Shown here piece after piece: positions 32,434 through 44,892 of a stretch of 64,000 nucleotides of DNA. Origin of the DNA: Hemerocallis citrina (lineage: Eukaryota; Streptophyta; Magnoliopsida; Asparagales; Asphodelaceae); assembly GCA_017893485.1 (NCBI GenBank), contig CM030367.1, positions 146,743,767-146,807,766 of the forward strand, written 5' to 3'. Both the position numbers and the translations under genes were made by a program. The notes beneath the pieces were generated by a model. The model saw only the letters and a list, made by a program, of their open reading frames with translations, made no database searches and was not told the DNA's origin. How positions within the stretch are numbered: position 1 is the stretch's first letter; every line of letters starts with the position of its first letter.

Positions 32434-35400
32434 TAGGGATGGCATCAGGGCCGGGCTGGCCCGGGACCGGCCCCCCTCCAACCCAGGCCTGGCCCCTAAC
32501 CAGCCCCCCTGCCTCCCGGTTAGGGTCGGTCCCCATTTTTCCAAGAAAAGCCCAGTCAAGCCAGGCCCGCTCGAGGCCCGGGACCGGTTGAACCGGCCCG
32601 CCTGGGCTCGGGCCGGGCCGGGCCGACCGTTACAGATTTTTTTTTTCCCAGAAAAAAAAAATTTAATTACAAAACTACCCCCCAACGGATTTATAACGGC
32701 TAGTTTTTGGGGGTACTTTAGGAAATCAAAAAATGGCATTTTCTATAAATACTATACCATTCCTTTCATTTCTCTTCACCAATTCACTCAAATATCTTAT
32801 TCTCTTTACTATTTCTCCAATCAACAACAACAATTTGGTGATCAACACTCTCTCAAGTGATCAAGATCAAATTTTCTACATTTTGAAGGAAGGAAATCAA
32901 CAACAATCAAGTGATCAACTCATCAACATTCAACAACAACAATCAATACTACTTCTACTCATAGCTCTCAAGTCTCAACTTTGTTACGGTATTTTAGTAT
33001 AATTTTAATTTGTAGAATTAACATAGCATCCGTTTTCATTATTCTTATATAATTTGTGTTTTCTTGATCTTCTTCCTCGCATTTTTTTTAGATTTTATTT
33101 TTAATTTTGGTAAAGTGGTAAAAGAAACATACACTACTCACTCACTAGTTCTTGATATTGTTGTTAATTTGTAATTGAGATAGATTGTTGTTTATTTTTA
33201 ATTATTAGTTGTCATACATTTAGTTGTTGTTTTCTATATAATTTTTACATACACTAGTTTTTCATAGTTAAATGGCCTCTAATCGATCACGCGGTGGTGG
33301 TAGGCATAGTAGTCAAGAATCTACTAGTCATCACATCCCTTCCATTCCTAACCAATATATAGATAGTGAAGAAACATTTATTAATTATGATAGTTTTCCC
33401 GATTTGAATGAAACACACTCAAATCCTATAGAAATAGAAGATCATGTAGAACCACAACCATCGGAACAAGGTCCTTCTCTAAACTCAAGGAAAACGAGAG
33501 GGACTACATCGGAAGCACACAATTTTTTCAATTTTGTCCCTTCACAAAATGATAAGAGTGTAGGACTTAAAATATGTAAGAAGTGTCAAACCCCATATAA
33601 GTTTAAAGTAGGATCGGGCATGAGTACACTTCAACATCACTTAAACAAATGTCAACCATAATTTTCGAAAGATAACCTCACACAATAAAAAATACATCCT
33701 AAAATCGGTCAAGTAGATAGTCATACATATGATCACGATCACGTTCGTAAGGGAATCGCTAAATTAGTAATTAGGGGTGAATTGCCATATTCATTTGGTG
33801 AACAAAAATATGTAGAGGATTTTGTACAAACCACCTTCAACCCCCATTTTAAAAAAATTGCTAGGAATGTTGTTAAGGGTGATTGCAAATTAGTTTACAA
33901 TGAGAGTAAGGATTTTTTGATAGCAACACTAAAATCACTAAACACTAGAGTTTCATTGACATCGGATGGGTGGGTAGGAGTAAACGGGGTTCCAATGATG
34001 TGTGTAACATGTCATTGGATAGATTCAGACTGGTTACTTCAAAAGAGAATAATTTCCTTTGGATATATTAGGTACCCACATAAGGGTGAAATTATAGCCA
34101 CACACATTATGGAAGCATGCAATAATTTTTTTATTCATGATAAAGTGTTTGCTATTGGTTTTGATAATGCATCCAATAACACTAAGGCAATTGAGAGTTT
34201 AAAAATTACTTTAGATCCTGTAGAACCCGAAATTTTTCATGTTAGGTGTGCTTGTCACATTTTAAATCTTTGTGTGCAAGATGCACTAAAATATGGAAAT
34301 GATAAACTAGAAGCTATGAGAGATTGTGTTCATTATATTACATTGAGTGGTCCAATTTATCAAGCTTTTCATGATTGGTGTAAACTTAGGGGCATTGTAT
34401 ATAGACGTTTTCCTAAAGATGTACGACATCGTTGGAATTCTACCTTTGAATTATTAGGTGTTGTTCTTCATTATTGTTTTAATCTTAGAGATTTTTGTGT
34501 CGCAAAGGGTATGCAAAATTGTATGTTAGATGATGATTTTTGGTTTTTTGCCGATAGTTTATATAAATTTTACAACCTTTTAACGATGCAACTTTGCAAT
34601 TTTCGAAAACATATACATCTACATCTAGTGGTATTTTACTTGAAATTGTGACTATGATGACAACAATTAAAGATTTGCAAAATGGCCCTTTTATTGGAGA
34701 TATGGTTAATGCGGTATATGTTAAATTTTTAAAATATTTTCATCCAATTCCTATGTTATATTGTGTAGCTAGTGTAATGAATCTTATGATTAAATTAGAA
34801 GGTACAAAAAATTTAATTGAAACTTTCTACACTTGTGCCCCACACGATGCAATATTAGATTTTGATCATGTTGCTTTTACTCGTAAATTTGAGAATGTTT
34901 TGACTAGGTTATATGATTCTTATGATAGGATTTATTCAACTAACACTATTCAAACACAAACACAAAATGTTCAATCTTCTTCTTCTTCTTCCTCCATATT
35001 AGCAAAAGGAAAGAGTCAAGCTAGTATTGGTGTTTTAAATCTTATTAAATCAAAAAAAACAAGAACCAATTCACCTAATGAGTTGAATTGGTATAATGCA
35101 CAAAGTGCAGTTGAAGATGTAGAAGATGTGTTACAATTTTGGAAGACTAATGAAGCAATTTTTAATATTCTTTCTCGTATGGCTAAAGACCTGCTAACAA
35201 CACTGGTATCAACTGTTGCATCGGAAAGTGCTTTTTCTCTTGGTGGCAGGATAATGAGCCCGAGCAGGAACCGATTGACAGCCAAAAATTTGGAGATGCT
35301 AGTATGCGTTGAAGATTGGATGAAAGCGGAAGAGAGGACCCAAGACTTACTTGAAGCACAAGCAGAAGGTGGATCAATAAGTAGCGATGAATGAACGATT

Positions 35401-35996
35401 ACATTTAGTTAATTTACATTAAAATGTTGTTCAATTAATTGTAATTAATTGGAAAATTTAGAGTGATGAGATTCTATATTTAGGTTAAGTTGAAGTGCAC
35501 GACAATAGTCCAATGCCTTCTCTTCAATCTAAGTAGAGGCCATCTCGATCTTTAAATTCAAGTAATTCCCTTGATTTGTAATTTGATGATTTGATCTAAA
35601 TAGACAAATTTGTATGAATTTTATTCATGTACTTAATTTTGTTCAAGAAGTTCAAATTTATTTAATCATGTACTTTATTTATTCATGTATTTCAATTATT
35701 TATGAAATTTTATTCTTTGCAATTGTTATGTAATTACAAATCCATATACTTGTTCTTTAACAATACTTTTAAAAAAAATCCCTATACAAGGGCTAGGCCC
35801 GGCCCGGCCCGCAAACCGGCCCGGCCCGACCCCCACACTAGGGGCTGGGGGCCAGGTCCGGGCCAAGGTATCTTACCTTGAGCCCGGCCCGGCCAAGCCC
35901 GCGTTGGGAGGAGCCCGGCCCGGGTTAGCCCGGGACCGGTCAAAACCCGGTCAAACCCGGCCTGGCCCGGCCCGAATGGCCCGAATGCCATCCCTA
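32434..35996 (+). mobile_element. hAT transposon (RICESLEEPER/zf-BED type), TSD GATGGCAT
   Basis: Ends TAGGGATGGCAT...ATGCCATCCCTA form terminal inverted repeats of at least 12 bp, with GC-rich subterminal motifs on both sides. A perfect 8-bp duplication, GATGGCAT, flanks it (32426-32433 and 35997-36004); these bases are themselves part of the outer hAT terminal repeat. The 3563-bp interior encodes a BED finger, catalytic domain and dimerisation domain, but with two stops and one frameshift. It could mobilise only in trans. Confidence 0.92.
33272..35394 (+). pseudogene. hAT transposase (BED finger, catalytic core, hAT dimerisation domain)
   Basis: From the ATG at 33272 the N-terminus is Ser-rich and acidic. 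A BED-type finger lies at 33565-33655 (CKKCQTPYKF, then HHLNKC). Two TAA stops interrupt the same frame (33660 and about 33696), after which it continues through 33782-34580. Catalytic landmarks are SLTSDGW (first Asp), AIGFDNASNN (second Asp), RCACHILNLCV and VRHRWNST. A one-base frameshift near 34585-34605 shifts the remainder into the frame of 34594-35394. That part holds a DUF4413-like region (IVTMMTTIKDLQNGPF) and the dimerisation domain (STVASESAFSLGGRIMSPSR, NRLTAKNLEMLVCVEDWM). The normal length is about 690 residues. The enzyme cuts and pastes elements with matching TIRs in the nucleus; this copy is disabled. Confidence 0.9.
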
Positions 35997-36534
35997 GATG
36001 GCATCAGGGCCGGGCCTAGGCCCGGCCCGACCCCCCTCCAACTCGGGCTGGGCCCTGAACCAGCCCCTACCCACCCGGTTCAGGTCCGGTCCCCATTTTT
36101 TCAGCAAAAGCCCAGTTAGGCCCGGCCCGCTCGAGGCCCGGGACCGGTTGAACCGGCCCGCCAGGGCTCGGGCCGGGCCGGGCCGACCGTTGGCTGATTT
36201 TTTTAATTTTTTCTTTTCTAGAAAATTAAAAAAAATTAAAATTACAAAACTACCCCCCAACTAGCTCTCAAGTCTCAACTTTCTTACGGTATTTTAGTAT
36301 AATTTTAATTTGTAGAATTAACATAGTTTATTATTCATTATTCTCATATAATTTGTGTTTTCTTGATCTTCTTCCTCTCATTTTTTTAGATTTTATTTTT
36401 AATTTTGGTAAAGTGGTAAAAGAAACATACACTACTCACTCATTTAGTTGTTGTTTGTTTTTAATTATTAGTTGTCATACATTTAGTTATTGTTTTCTAT
36501 ATAAATTTTACATACACTAGTTTTTCATAGTTAA

Positions 36535-36873
36535 ATGGCCTCTAATCGATCACGCGGTGGTAGTAGACATAGTAGTCAAGAATCTACTAGTCATCACATT
36601 TCTTCCATTCCTAACCAATATATAGATAGTGAAGAAACATTTATTAATTATGATAGTTTTCCCGATTTAAATGAAACACACTCAAATCCTATAGAAATAG
36701 AAGATCATGTAGAACCACAACCATCGGAACAAGGTTCTTCTCTAAACTCAAGGAAAACAAGAGGGACTACTTTGGAAGTACACAATTTTTTCAATTTTGT
36801 CCCTTCACAAAATGATAAGAGTGTAGGACTTAACCACGACAATAGTCCAATGCCTTCTCTTCAATCTAAGTAG
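36535..36873 (+). pseudogene. Truncated hAT transposase N-terminus fused to 3' UTR
   Basis: The first about 100 codons are nearly identical to the inner hAT ORF start (MASNRSRGGSRHSS). The frame then jumps, between KSVGL and NHDNSPMPS, into what is 3' UTR in the inner element: its 33567 is joined to its 35498. The BED finger and everything after it are deleted. The 112-codon product would keep only the acidic N-terminus. Confidence 0.85.
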
Positions 36874-37183
36874 AGGCCATCTCGATCTTTAAATTCAAGT
36901 AATTCCCTTGATTTGTAATTTGATCTAAATAGAAAAATTTGTATGAATTTTATTCATGTACTTAATTTTATTCAAGAAGTTCAAATTTATTAAATCATGT
37001 ATTTTATTTATTCATGTACTTCAATTATTTATGAAATTTTATTCTTTGCAATTGTTATAAAATTACAAATCCATATACTTGATCTTTAATAATACTTTAC
37101 AACAAAAAAATTTTTTCCTCACACACGGGCCAGGCCCGGCCCGGCCCGGTCCGAGTGGCCCGAATGCAATCCCTAATCTAATC

Positions 37184-37572
37184 ACTAGCTTATTCCCGCT
37201 AAAGCCCCCACACTCTTATTACGACAGTTGTGTTATGCACAAGAGGAGCTATCCACAAAACCAAGCAACCTCTCAATATCTCCAATTCTCCATTTATTTT
37301 CAGCAGTACTGAATGATAGCATCGCACATGACCTTCTATGGCTTCCTCCAAATTCTCTTACCAAAAGCTGAGAAAACTCCCTTCTATAACAAGCACAGAA
37401 TTACTTGATGTTCATGCTCTCATCTCCTAAGCTCGCCAATTCAATCAACTACTCTGGTTCGTTTGATTATAAGCCCGATCTTCGCAGCGCTGGAGCACAC
37501 TATCACTACCCCGTGATTAATGCCTCTTGATCGATCTTCTTCTTCACTAGCAACCGTTAATTGGACATGGTG
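37184..37572. other. Unannotated stretch between hAT elements
   Basis: I see no recognisable gene. Composition is mixed, and the minus strand has a short open stretch without known motif. Confidence 0.5.
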
Positions 37573-37580
37573 GTACAAAT

Positions 37581-37987
37581 CAGGGCCGGCCCCCCAATGG
37601 AGACTGGAAAGGTAGCCGCCTTGAGCCTCCAAAATTTCACAATTTTAGGTATCCAAATTTTTTTTTCCTTGTATTTACATTTATGTATTATGTGCGTAAT
37701 ATTTTTTTATGGGCCCCAAAAATAATTTTTGGACTTTGTTTTTAAAATTAATACTTGAATATGTTTATTTTAGTTGGGCTTGGATTTGTATGAAGATTTT
37801 ATTTCTCAAATCCCTAAATTTTCATTTATTTCTTCATATATATATATCGGTTTTTAAGAATTGTAGCAAAAAAAAAAAAAAAAAATTCCAAATTTTTTCT
37901 TTAACAACCTTAAAAAAAAAAAAAAAATGCATGGGGGCCCATTTCGAGAGTTCACCTCGAGCCCCCTTAAACTCAGTACCGCCTCTA
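37581..37987. mobile_element. hAT-type MITE, 407 bp
   Basis: The left end is CAGGGCCGGC and the right end, read inward on the other strand, is TAGAGGCGGT, an hAT-like imperfect TIR. Flanking 8-bp direct repeats are GTACAAAT (37573-37580) and GTACAAAC (37988-37995), matching at seven of eight bases. The interior is AT-rich with two A runs and no coding capacity. Confidence 0.75.
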
Positions 37988-37995
37988 GTACAAAC

Positions 37996-39400
37996 ATATG
38001 TGTTTTGTGCATGTTATATTGATTAGGTTCTTTTTTTAAATTAAGAGACTCAATTTTCATGTCATGTTAATGATATATCAGCAATGAGTGGAGGTTTTTG
38101 TGAGTACTACTTTAAGGGATTGGATTGGGTTATTTGCCAGTTTCGTTTACAGATTCATTATTTCGTTAATCATAATATTTATATTCTCAAACAATTATAA
38201 TTATAACTATATATTATGCTAATTGATCTATCTTCTGTCTTTTTTTATTATTTTAAAATAGAGAAAAAAGAGCTAAAGTAGAAATCTCATTTAACCTAAC
38301 ACGACCATTCCGCACATTTTCATAAAATAAAGAAATAAAACTTAAAAAATAAAAAACCCCAAATCCTCCCTATCCACGATCTCATCTTCTCTCACTTTCA
38401 AAATTCTCCCTAACCGACCCACTTCTTGCGCCCTCCTATTCTTCGAGCCGCCTCCCGCACCTCCACAACCTCCTCACCTACGATACTGCTGCTGCCTCCC
38501 ACGCGCCCTCCTCGCCTCCGACACTGCCCCTTTCGACCCACCTCCTACGTGCTCTCCTCACTTCCGAATCTCTGACGCTGCCCTCTCCCGCTCGGCCCTT
38601 CCCAAACCTCGACCTCGCCTCCAACACTGCCGCCTCCCATGCACTGTGCCGCTTCCTTCGCTGTTTTTGAACCACCACGTTCATCAAATCAGTATTTCTG
38701 GTGGAATTGGGAAAGTGTATGGGTTAAAGATGGGGATGACTGTGGTGTCGGATTCAAGAATGAGATTTTGTATGATTTTTTTTTTACTTTTCCCTTTTTG
38801 CTATTGCATCATGCATAGTTGAATAGGAAACACTTAAAAACATAGACATCCGGTACTTAATTTCTATAACTGCGTTACGTTTATCAACTGTTCGATAAAA
38901 TGACTATGTAGCACGAAAAGTATTTGTGAAAAATAATTTTGAGAAATGATGCTTAACTAAATAAGTTGTATCTATGTGTGGTGGACGTATTAATTTCAAA
39001 AACTCTGATTTACTACTTAATCTGATTTTCAATTTCTAATTTGTGTTTTTGAAATCGTGAAATTTGGATTTGGGGAAGAGTACGGGTAGAGGACGAGGGT
39101 TATTGCGGTATCGGATCTAAAAATGATATTTGGTAAGGAGGGAGGTGGCAGAGGGCAGGATCAGGGGACGGAGAGGTGGAGGGGGGTGTTGGGGAGGGAC
39201 CTCGCGTCAGTCGAGGACGACGGAAACGCAGAAGAGAAGGAAAGAGTGGATGGCGGCGACGGAGAGGGTATGGATTTGAGATAGGGAAGAGATGGTCTAG
39301 ATGAGGTGGTTTAGGGCCTGCGTGTTGCCTTCATGATGTAAATAAAGACAGGTCTGTACGCGTAATTTTTAGAGTAAATTTCACTAAACCATATATTTGA
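37996..39400. other. Gene-poor stretch with CT-rich island and a diverged direct repeat
   Basis: A C/T-rich island (38370-38640) resembles a 5' UTR. Two diverged direct copies of about 65 bp (38706-38770 and 39070-39134) share GTGTCGGATTCAAGAATGA against GTATCGGATCTAAAAATGA. No coding domain is recognised. Confidence 0.5.
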
Positions 39401-39406
39401 AGAAAT

Positions 39407-40133
39407 TATTTCTCCCAATTCTCCCACAACTTTTTACAATTTCATATAATTGTATGAGTCCCTAAAAAATGTTTTGATCTGTGCAATTTATACTGGGTAA
39501 CACCAGTTAGTTAATATGTGTTGATTTATTATGGGTAAATAGGACAGGTACTGGATCAGTTGATTTCTGCGCTTACGCTAGCAAAGCTAGCAACTCAGTC
39601 ATGAGATTGAGTATTGCTAATTCACTGATTGATGCATCATCCTGAATTCTTGGTCCTGAGCAATTAATCTATTATCTAAAGATATATTCCCAATTGGCAT
39701 TGGACTGGCATGGCATGGCATGGCATGGCATACACGCGAACATGGCAAGTTTAATTACTAGATTTTTAAACATGCTCTGAACCTGTATTAACAAAGACAA
39801 AACTACCGACTTTGTAAGAAAAACATTTATTTAGACAATTGTAAATTCTTAAAAGAAGAGTATTGCCGATGGCTGTGATTTATTTGGACCGAAGTCTGTT
39901 GATTTTCAAGTACTTTAGAATTCTTAGCTCAAACAGTAACAACAACAGTAATGTAAAACTACAGCTAATCTAAAAAATGATAATATCGGCTCAAATCAAA
40001 ATCAGCTGGCAAGCACTAATTCATTAATGAAGAACTAGTGTTACCCCGTACAAATTGCACAACCTAAAATAGTTTCGAGGGACTCATAAAATTATATAGA
40101 ACTCCAAAAAAACGTGAGAGAATTGAGAGATAC
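39407..40133. mobile_element. Long-TIR element (MITE or Mutator-like), ends approximate
   Basis: Two arms of about 103 bp (39407-39510 plus, 40031-40133 minus) are inverted copies at roughly 75-80% by eye. Both include TATGAGTCCCT, GTGCAATTT and GGGTAACAC. The interior (about 520 bp) is non-coding and holds a GGCAT pentamer run (39709-39731). No clear target-site duplication could be fixed. Confidence 0.6.
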
Positions 40134-40303
40134 TTATGAATATCATCCCTGCCGTAATGGCTGAAATCTTCATTATCATCCTTATATAACCAGATGGTTT
40201 AGAGAATCACTGCCAAACTATAATGATATCCAACTGAATATTACTAAAGCTAAAAATGCATGCAATGAAAAGATGTCGCAAATTCAACTATTAACATGTA
40301 TAT

Positions 40304-40985
40304 TGTTAGGAAATTGAGGATCTTGTTGAGTTATGTGATGCAATCAATACAAACCACCAAGTATATAGGAGATCACACCAAACACACCAAAGCACACAAA
40401 TTTATCCCGGTTGGGGCTTTAACCTTAATCCGGAAAGAAGAAACCCAAGATGTTATTCAACTAGAGAAGATACAAGAATATTAAAATTCTCACCACGACC
40501 ATCTCTCAAGCCTCACCAGCAAGTACTAGTTGTTTACAATTAGAGAATCACTCAATCTCTCTTTCAATGAAGTACTCTCTCTTGGCTTTCAATGGAGGCC
40601 AATAACTACAATAGATAGAGATATAGAGAAACTCTAGTTTAATATCTTGTTACAATATCTGTTGGATATTACTGAAGAGATAATCCTACGATAGGAACCA
40701 CACAACCTGACTTAAAGATAAAGTTGGGCTTCTCACGAATCAGCCAGACTCAAGCCCAAAACCCATCAGCCCTGTGAACGGTCGACTGTCCAATAAGACA
40801 CGTCGACTGACCTCCTCTCGGGAAGACTTTGTACAGGCGATGGTCGACCTTCCCCCCGGTCGGTCGACCTTACCCTGCTACTTCTTTTGCTGCTGACTAT
40901 TTCTTTCTCTATCTTCAACCATCTCGATCCTCCATCATCTCATCATCTTCGCATCCAACATAGTATGTAAGACATAAACCCAACA
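40304..40985 (-). mobile_element. Solo copia LTR (family D), TSD TATAT
   Basis: The 682-bp sequence is bounded by TG/CA ends with a perfect 5-bp duplication TATAT (40299-40303 and 40986-40990). Read on the minus strand it begins TGTTGGGTTTATG and resembles family C LTRs in its GAAG-rich/CAGCAG part. Four GTCGAC sites lie between 40781 and 40868. There is no internal sequence, so it is a solo LTR from LTR-LTR recombination. Confidence 0.85.
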
Positions 40986-40990
40986 TATAT

Positions 40991-41384
40991 TATAACATCC
41001 CTTAACATTCAGTAAATATGTTATACATTATAAATCATGCATTATAGTACAGTTAGGGTAAAGATGATAGACTAAGAAAATCATATAAAAATAATTTTAT
41101 GAATTGTGTTTACTTAAACATCCAATTCTAAGTTAGGGGGTGGAGGTGGGTTTGAAAAGAGACGTGAGATTTTGTGAGTTTTGATAAAATGAGAGGGGAA
41201 GAGATTGTGTATGAGGGATTGGGGTTTTATTTTGTTTTGGATTTTTAATAAAATCGTGCGTAGTACACGTATTAGTTAAATATGAATCCCTACTTTGTTT
41301 TCTTCTGTCTCTATTTCAAAATAGACAAAGTAGAAGAGATAGACTATCTCTCCTATTAGTATAAGATATAGATATAATTTTTTG
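40991..41384. other. AT-rich spacer
   Basis: Nothing gene-like is recognised. Confidence 0.6.
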
Positions 41385-43379
41385 TTGATGCTTATGTGAC
41401 GCCAATAATTATACATTCATACACATGGCTTTCAACTCTATGTTAAGACATCCAGAGATTACAAAATTACCAAACCTTATCTTTTTTTTTCATCTAAAAA
41501 CATACATATACGTAAGGTTGCTAGAAATAAGAAGAGTAAATGAACAATAATTAATCAAACATACACAAATTAACTCGTTAAACACAATCCATTGTAACTT
41601 ATTCGTTCTTTGTTCCCACTAAATGATCTCTCTCTAAAAGAGAGGCCTAGGAAGGTTCAACTACTGCGAGTCATATCAGAACTCTGAGCTTAGGTGAGTT
41701 TGAACGAGAATAGTACTACTGAATGACCTCTTGGAAAGAATTTGTGTTGTACCATGTTATTGCTTATTTTCGTATAGGAACAAACAGATAGTGAGTTTAT
41801 ATTTTGAAAGAAATTAATAAAGATCTAACCTTTGATAATCGCCATAAAAAGTAATTAGAGCTCATGAGATTTGATCTTCATCGTTGAAATAGTACTTTGA
41901 TCTGAATCCAACGGTTGTTGACACGGCCGAAGGACTGCAAAAAGCCTGAAACACCGGGGTTGGCTTCGACAATAGACCATCCGACATTTAAGTCAGAAAC
42001 ATGAAGAGAAAGAGAGTTTGAGGGAGAAATTTCTGATTACCTATTACAGATTCTCCTGGCTGAGTTAGGAGAGGGTATTTATAGGCTTGAGAATCGGTTA
42101 TAATATTAATATAAATCTGATATCTTCTGTAGATTCCCTTCTTTTAAGAGATAAAATCGGTTACTCTCTCGGTGGGAATAAGAGATTTGATTTACAGCCC
42201 TAATGGACTGAGTGTCTCTCCTAGTGGGCTCAGTCGCTTTTAATGGGTTTGAAAGTGGCTTATATCTTATTAGTGAGTTTGAAGAATGCCTGGACCTGTT
42301 AGGGATGTCTATTACTGTTATCTGCCTATAGAAGATTTGAAATCTGTGCTAGAATTGTACGGTTCTGATTTGCTATGATTTTATCATTATCATACCTCCA
42401 ATCTTTCAAATCTTTCAAACAACAGCAAAAAGGGGGAAAAAGAATAAGAAAAAGAAAAAAAAAAGAAGAAGAATATATTGCTAATGCTTACGGACACCAA
42501 TAATTGTACATTCGTGCACATCGCTTTCGGCTCTCTGCTAAGATATCCAGAGATTACAAAATCACCAAACCTTATCTTTATTTTATTTTTCTGAAAACAG
42601 ATATATATACATAAGGTTGCTAGGAACAAGAAGACTAAATGACCAATAATTAATCAACCATACAAAAATTAACCAGTTAATCATCATCCAATGTAACTTA
42701 TTAGTTCTCTGTTCCAACCAAATGATCTCTCTAAAAGCGAACGTTCAGAAGGTTCAACTACTTTGAGTCATATTAGAATTCCGAACATAGGTGAGTTTGG
42801 ACGAGAATAGTACTACTGGATGACTTCTTGAAAAGTTTTTGTGTTGTACACCTATCTTTTAAAACTTTCAAGCAAAAACAACAACAAAAAAATAAAAAAG
42901 TAAAAAAGGGAAAAAATTGACTCCAAGTAGCTAAATGCAACAATAGGCTACAATTAAAAACCTAACTACATAGTTGGACCATGGTGGAACTAAAAAATAA
43001 CCTACCTACTACTGCTGCTATTTTTTGTGTGGGAGCAAACAGATATTGTGAATTCCTTTTGGAAACAATAAAAGAACTGACATTTTAGTTTTCATCGATA
43101 TTGACTGCTGAAAATTGATCTTGATTCGCAAAGACTAACTCGTTTAAACGGTTGAATCTGATCTAAATGGTCGCGATCGCTCAGATTGACCTACAAAAGT
43201 CTAAAAAAATACCAGGGTTGGCCTCGGCGACAGACCCTCCAACGCTCAAGTCAAAACTCAGAAATATATGAGAGTTTTTAAGTGGCAAAATACTGATTAC
43301 CTGGTTCGTGTGGATGTAATGGGGTATTTATAGTCGCTTTGAAAGGCTTATTTATAGATACTGATTTATCTATACATCC
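41385..43379. repeat. Diverged direct duplication of an unclassified repeat
   Basis: 41385-42120 and 42480-43379 are direct copies at about 80% by eye. They share AGATTACAAAATYACCAAACC, GGTGAGTTTGRACGAGAAT, and a GGGTTGGCYTCGRCRAYAGA block followed by the CAAGTCA motif. Each ends with a minus-strand TATA-like TATAAATACCC (near 42073 and 43324), so each may contain a minus-strand promoter. The second copy is cut off by copia family A copy 3 at 43380. I do not recognise the family. Confidence 0.65.
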
Positions 43380-44373
43380 TGTTGACTCTTAGTTTGGTGT
43401 GCACAAAACGTGTCTATAAATACTAATAAGTTTAAATTGAGTTGTTCAGATTTTCCGAATAAAATAATATCCAAAAGAGATCCAAGAGAGATTCAAGAAT
43501 ATTCAAAGAAGGAAAGTGATAAAGAAAGATTGAGAAATCAAGCAAAAGAAGAAGATATTCAAAAAGAGCAGTTGATTGATTAGTGTCCAAGAAAGCTATC
43601 AAGACCAGTTGCTATCATTCTATATTTGTGAGATTTAATCTGTATAAAATTGATTGGTGATTGATTAGTTTTTGGTAAGAATATAAAGTGGATTCGGTAT
43701 AACAACGCAATACCGGTCGACCGCACCTCATGACGGTCGACCGCATTGTAGTCGACTGCAACTCACAGTTATGTAAGAAGCAGTCGACCCTTCATCTCTC
43801 TACTTTACGTCAGAGAGATGAATGGTAGACTGCACTGAGATTGTGGTCGACCGTACTTTGCGCTGTTCACATTTTTGGAATGTATCATTTCTAATTTTGA
43901 TCGGTACACTTCTCAGTCTATTTAATTGGACGAACCCACTGTGTATTCTTCACCTATCACTTGCTGAGAAAAATCTTCTGAACTAATCTTTCAACAATCA
44001 ATCCGAGTGTGCGTAATAACTATTTTGTATTCTTCAGTCAGGATCATTAAAGACCTTGAGCTTTTTCTTTTTCTTCCACTTTGGTGAGATTGACGAGACT
44101 TGTGTTAGAAGTCCTGTGGGTGTAATAGGTCTCTCGGCCTGAATCCGAGAATCATTGTACAAGGGTTTTGAGTATAGTGGAACACTTGTGGCGGAGAATT
44201 GCTACAAGTAGGAGGTGTGGACATAGACCTGGGGATCGAACCATGTTATATCACTGTGTCACTTGTGCTATCAGCATTTGCTCTTCTTATCTCTTTTTAT
44301 TAACTCTGTACTTTATTTTAGTTTTTTTTAATTCCTCACAATCACCCTATTCGCCCACCTAGGGTGATTTACA
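43380..44373 (+). repeat. 5' LTR of copia family A copy 3
   Basis: This is a 994-bp LTR. Five GTCGAC palindromes occur at 43716, 43736, 43751, 43783 and 43846. It is the best preserved of the three family A arrays apart from copy 1. Confidence 0.85.
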
Positions 44374-44425
44374 GTGGTATCAGAGTGAGGTGCTCATCAA
44401 AAGCTTAAAAGCTTAAGCAAAAGGT

Positions 44426-44892
44426 CCAATTGCCGAAATCCCTCCTCCCGAAAACTTGTACTCATCGGAGCCATTCGTCTCCAATGGGACAAGTCTTACA
44501 CGCTCACCAATTTTTGATGGAAAATGCTATGATGTTTGGAAAGTTCGTATGTCTCATTTTCTACACATGCTTGGAGAAGAAGAATGGAATGTGTGTATTA
44601 ATAAAACAGACATTCGGTTAGCGACGGAAAGACAACTTTCACAAAGGCAGAGCTAGCAGACGAAAAATTCCAAAGCCATGACGGTTCTCTATGCAGGGTT
44701 GAATAACGAAGAACAAATGCGATGCGAGAGAAACTGTAAGACAGCATATGAGATCTGGAACAACATGTTGAAGCAGCATGAGGGAACCGCTTCTGAGGTA
44801 AAAGCTAAAGTAAATTTATGTTTTTATAAGTTTGAAGTGTTTCGTATGTTGTCAGGAGAAAATGTGGATCAAATGCTTGCCCGCTTCGATAT
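44426..44892 (+). pseudogene. Copia family A gag, left part of copy 3
   Basis: The start codon found in copy 1 has changed from ATG to TTG. The frame reads AEIPPPENLYSSEPF and continues through KCYDVWKVRMSHFLHMLG, breaks near 44645, then resumes as SKAMTVLYAGLNNEEQM to VDQMLARFD, where the gypsy LTR interrupts it. It aligns residue by residue with copies 1 and 2. Confidence 0.8.

Larger units (their letters stand above)
32422..37175. mobile_element. Non-autonomous hAT relative, interrupted by an hAT in its left end
   Basis: The outer element consists of 12 bp (TAGGGATGGCAT, 32422-32433) plus 36005-37175, about 1.18 kb without the insertion. Its right end is GAATGCAATCCCTA. It carries the same GC-rich subterminal repeats (GGGCCGGGCC types) and the same first transposase exon as the inner element. 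Two internal deletions remove most of the transposase and part of the 5' leader. Flanking bases share ATCTAAT on both sides (32415-32421 and 37176-37182), an imperfect 8-bp duplication. Confidence 0.8.
43380..44892 (+). mobile_element. Copia family A copy 3 (5' LTR and gag, split by gypsy F)
   Basis: The LTR 43380-44373 begins TGTTGACTC and ends GGTGATTTACA. One spacer base later comes TGGTATCAGAGTGAGG (primer-binding site with slight decay), and then gag. Gag is interrupted at 44893 by gypsy LTR F. The matching right part of gag is not found until 53537, after a second copy of the left part. Confidence 0.85.

Noticed and set aside
32414..37183. Perfect 8-bp TSD of the outer hAT element
   Set aside because: Only seven bases (ATCTAAT) match in register; the eighth differs, so it is reported as imperfect.
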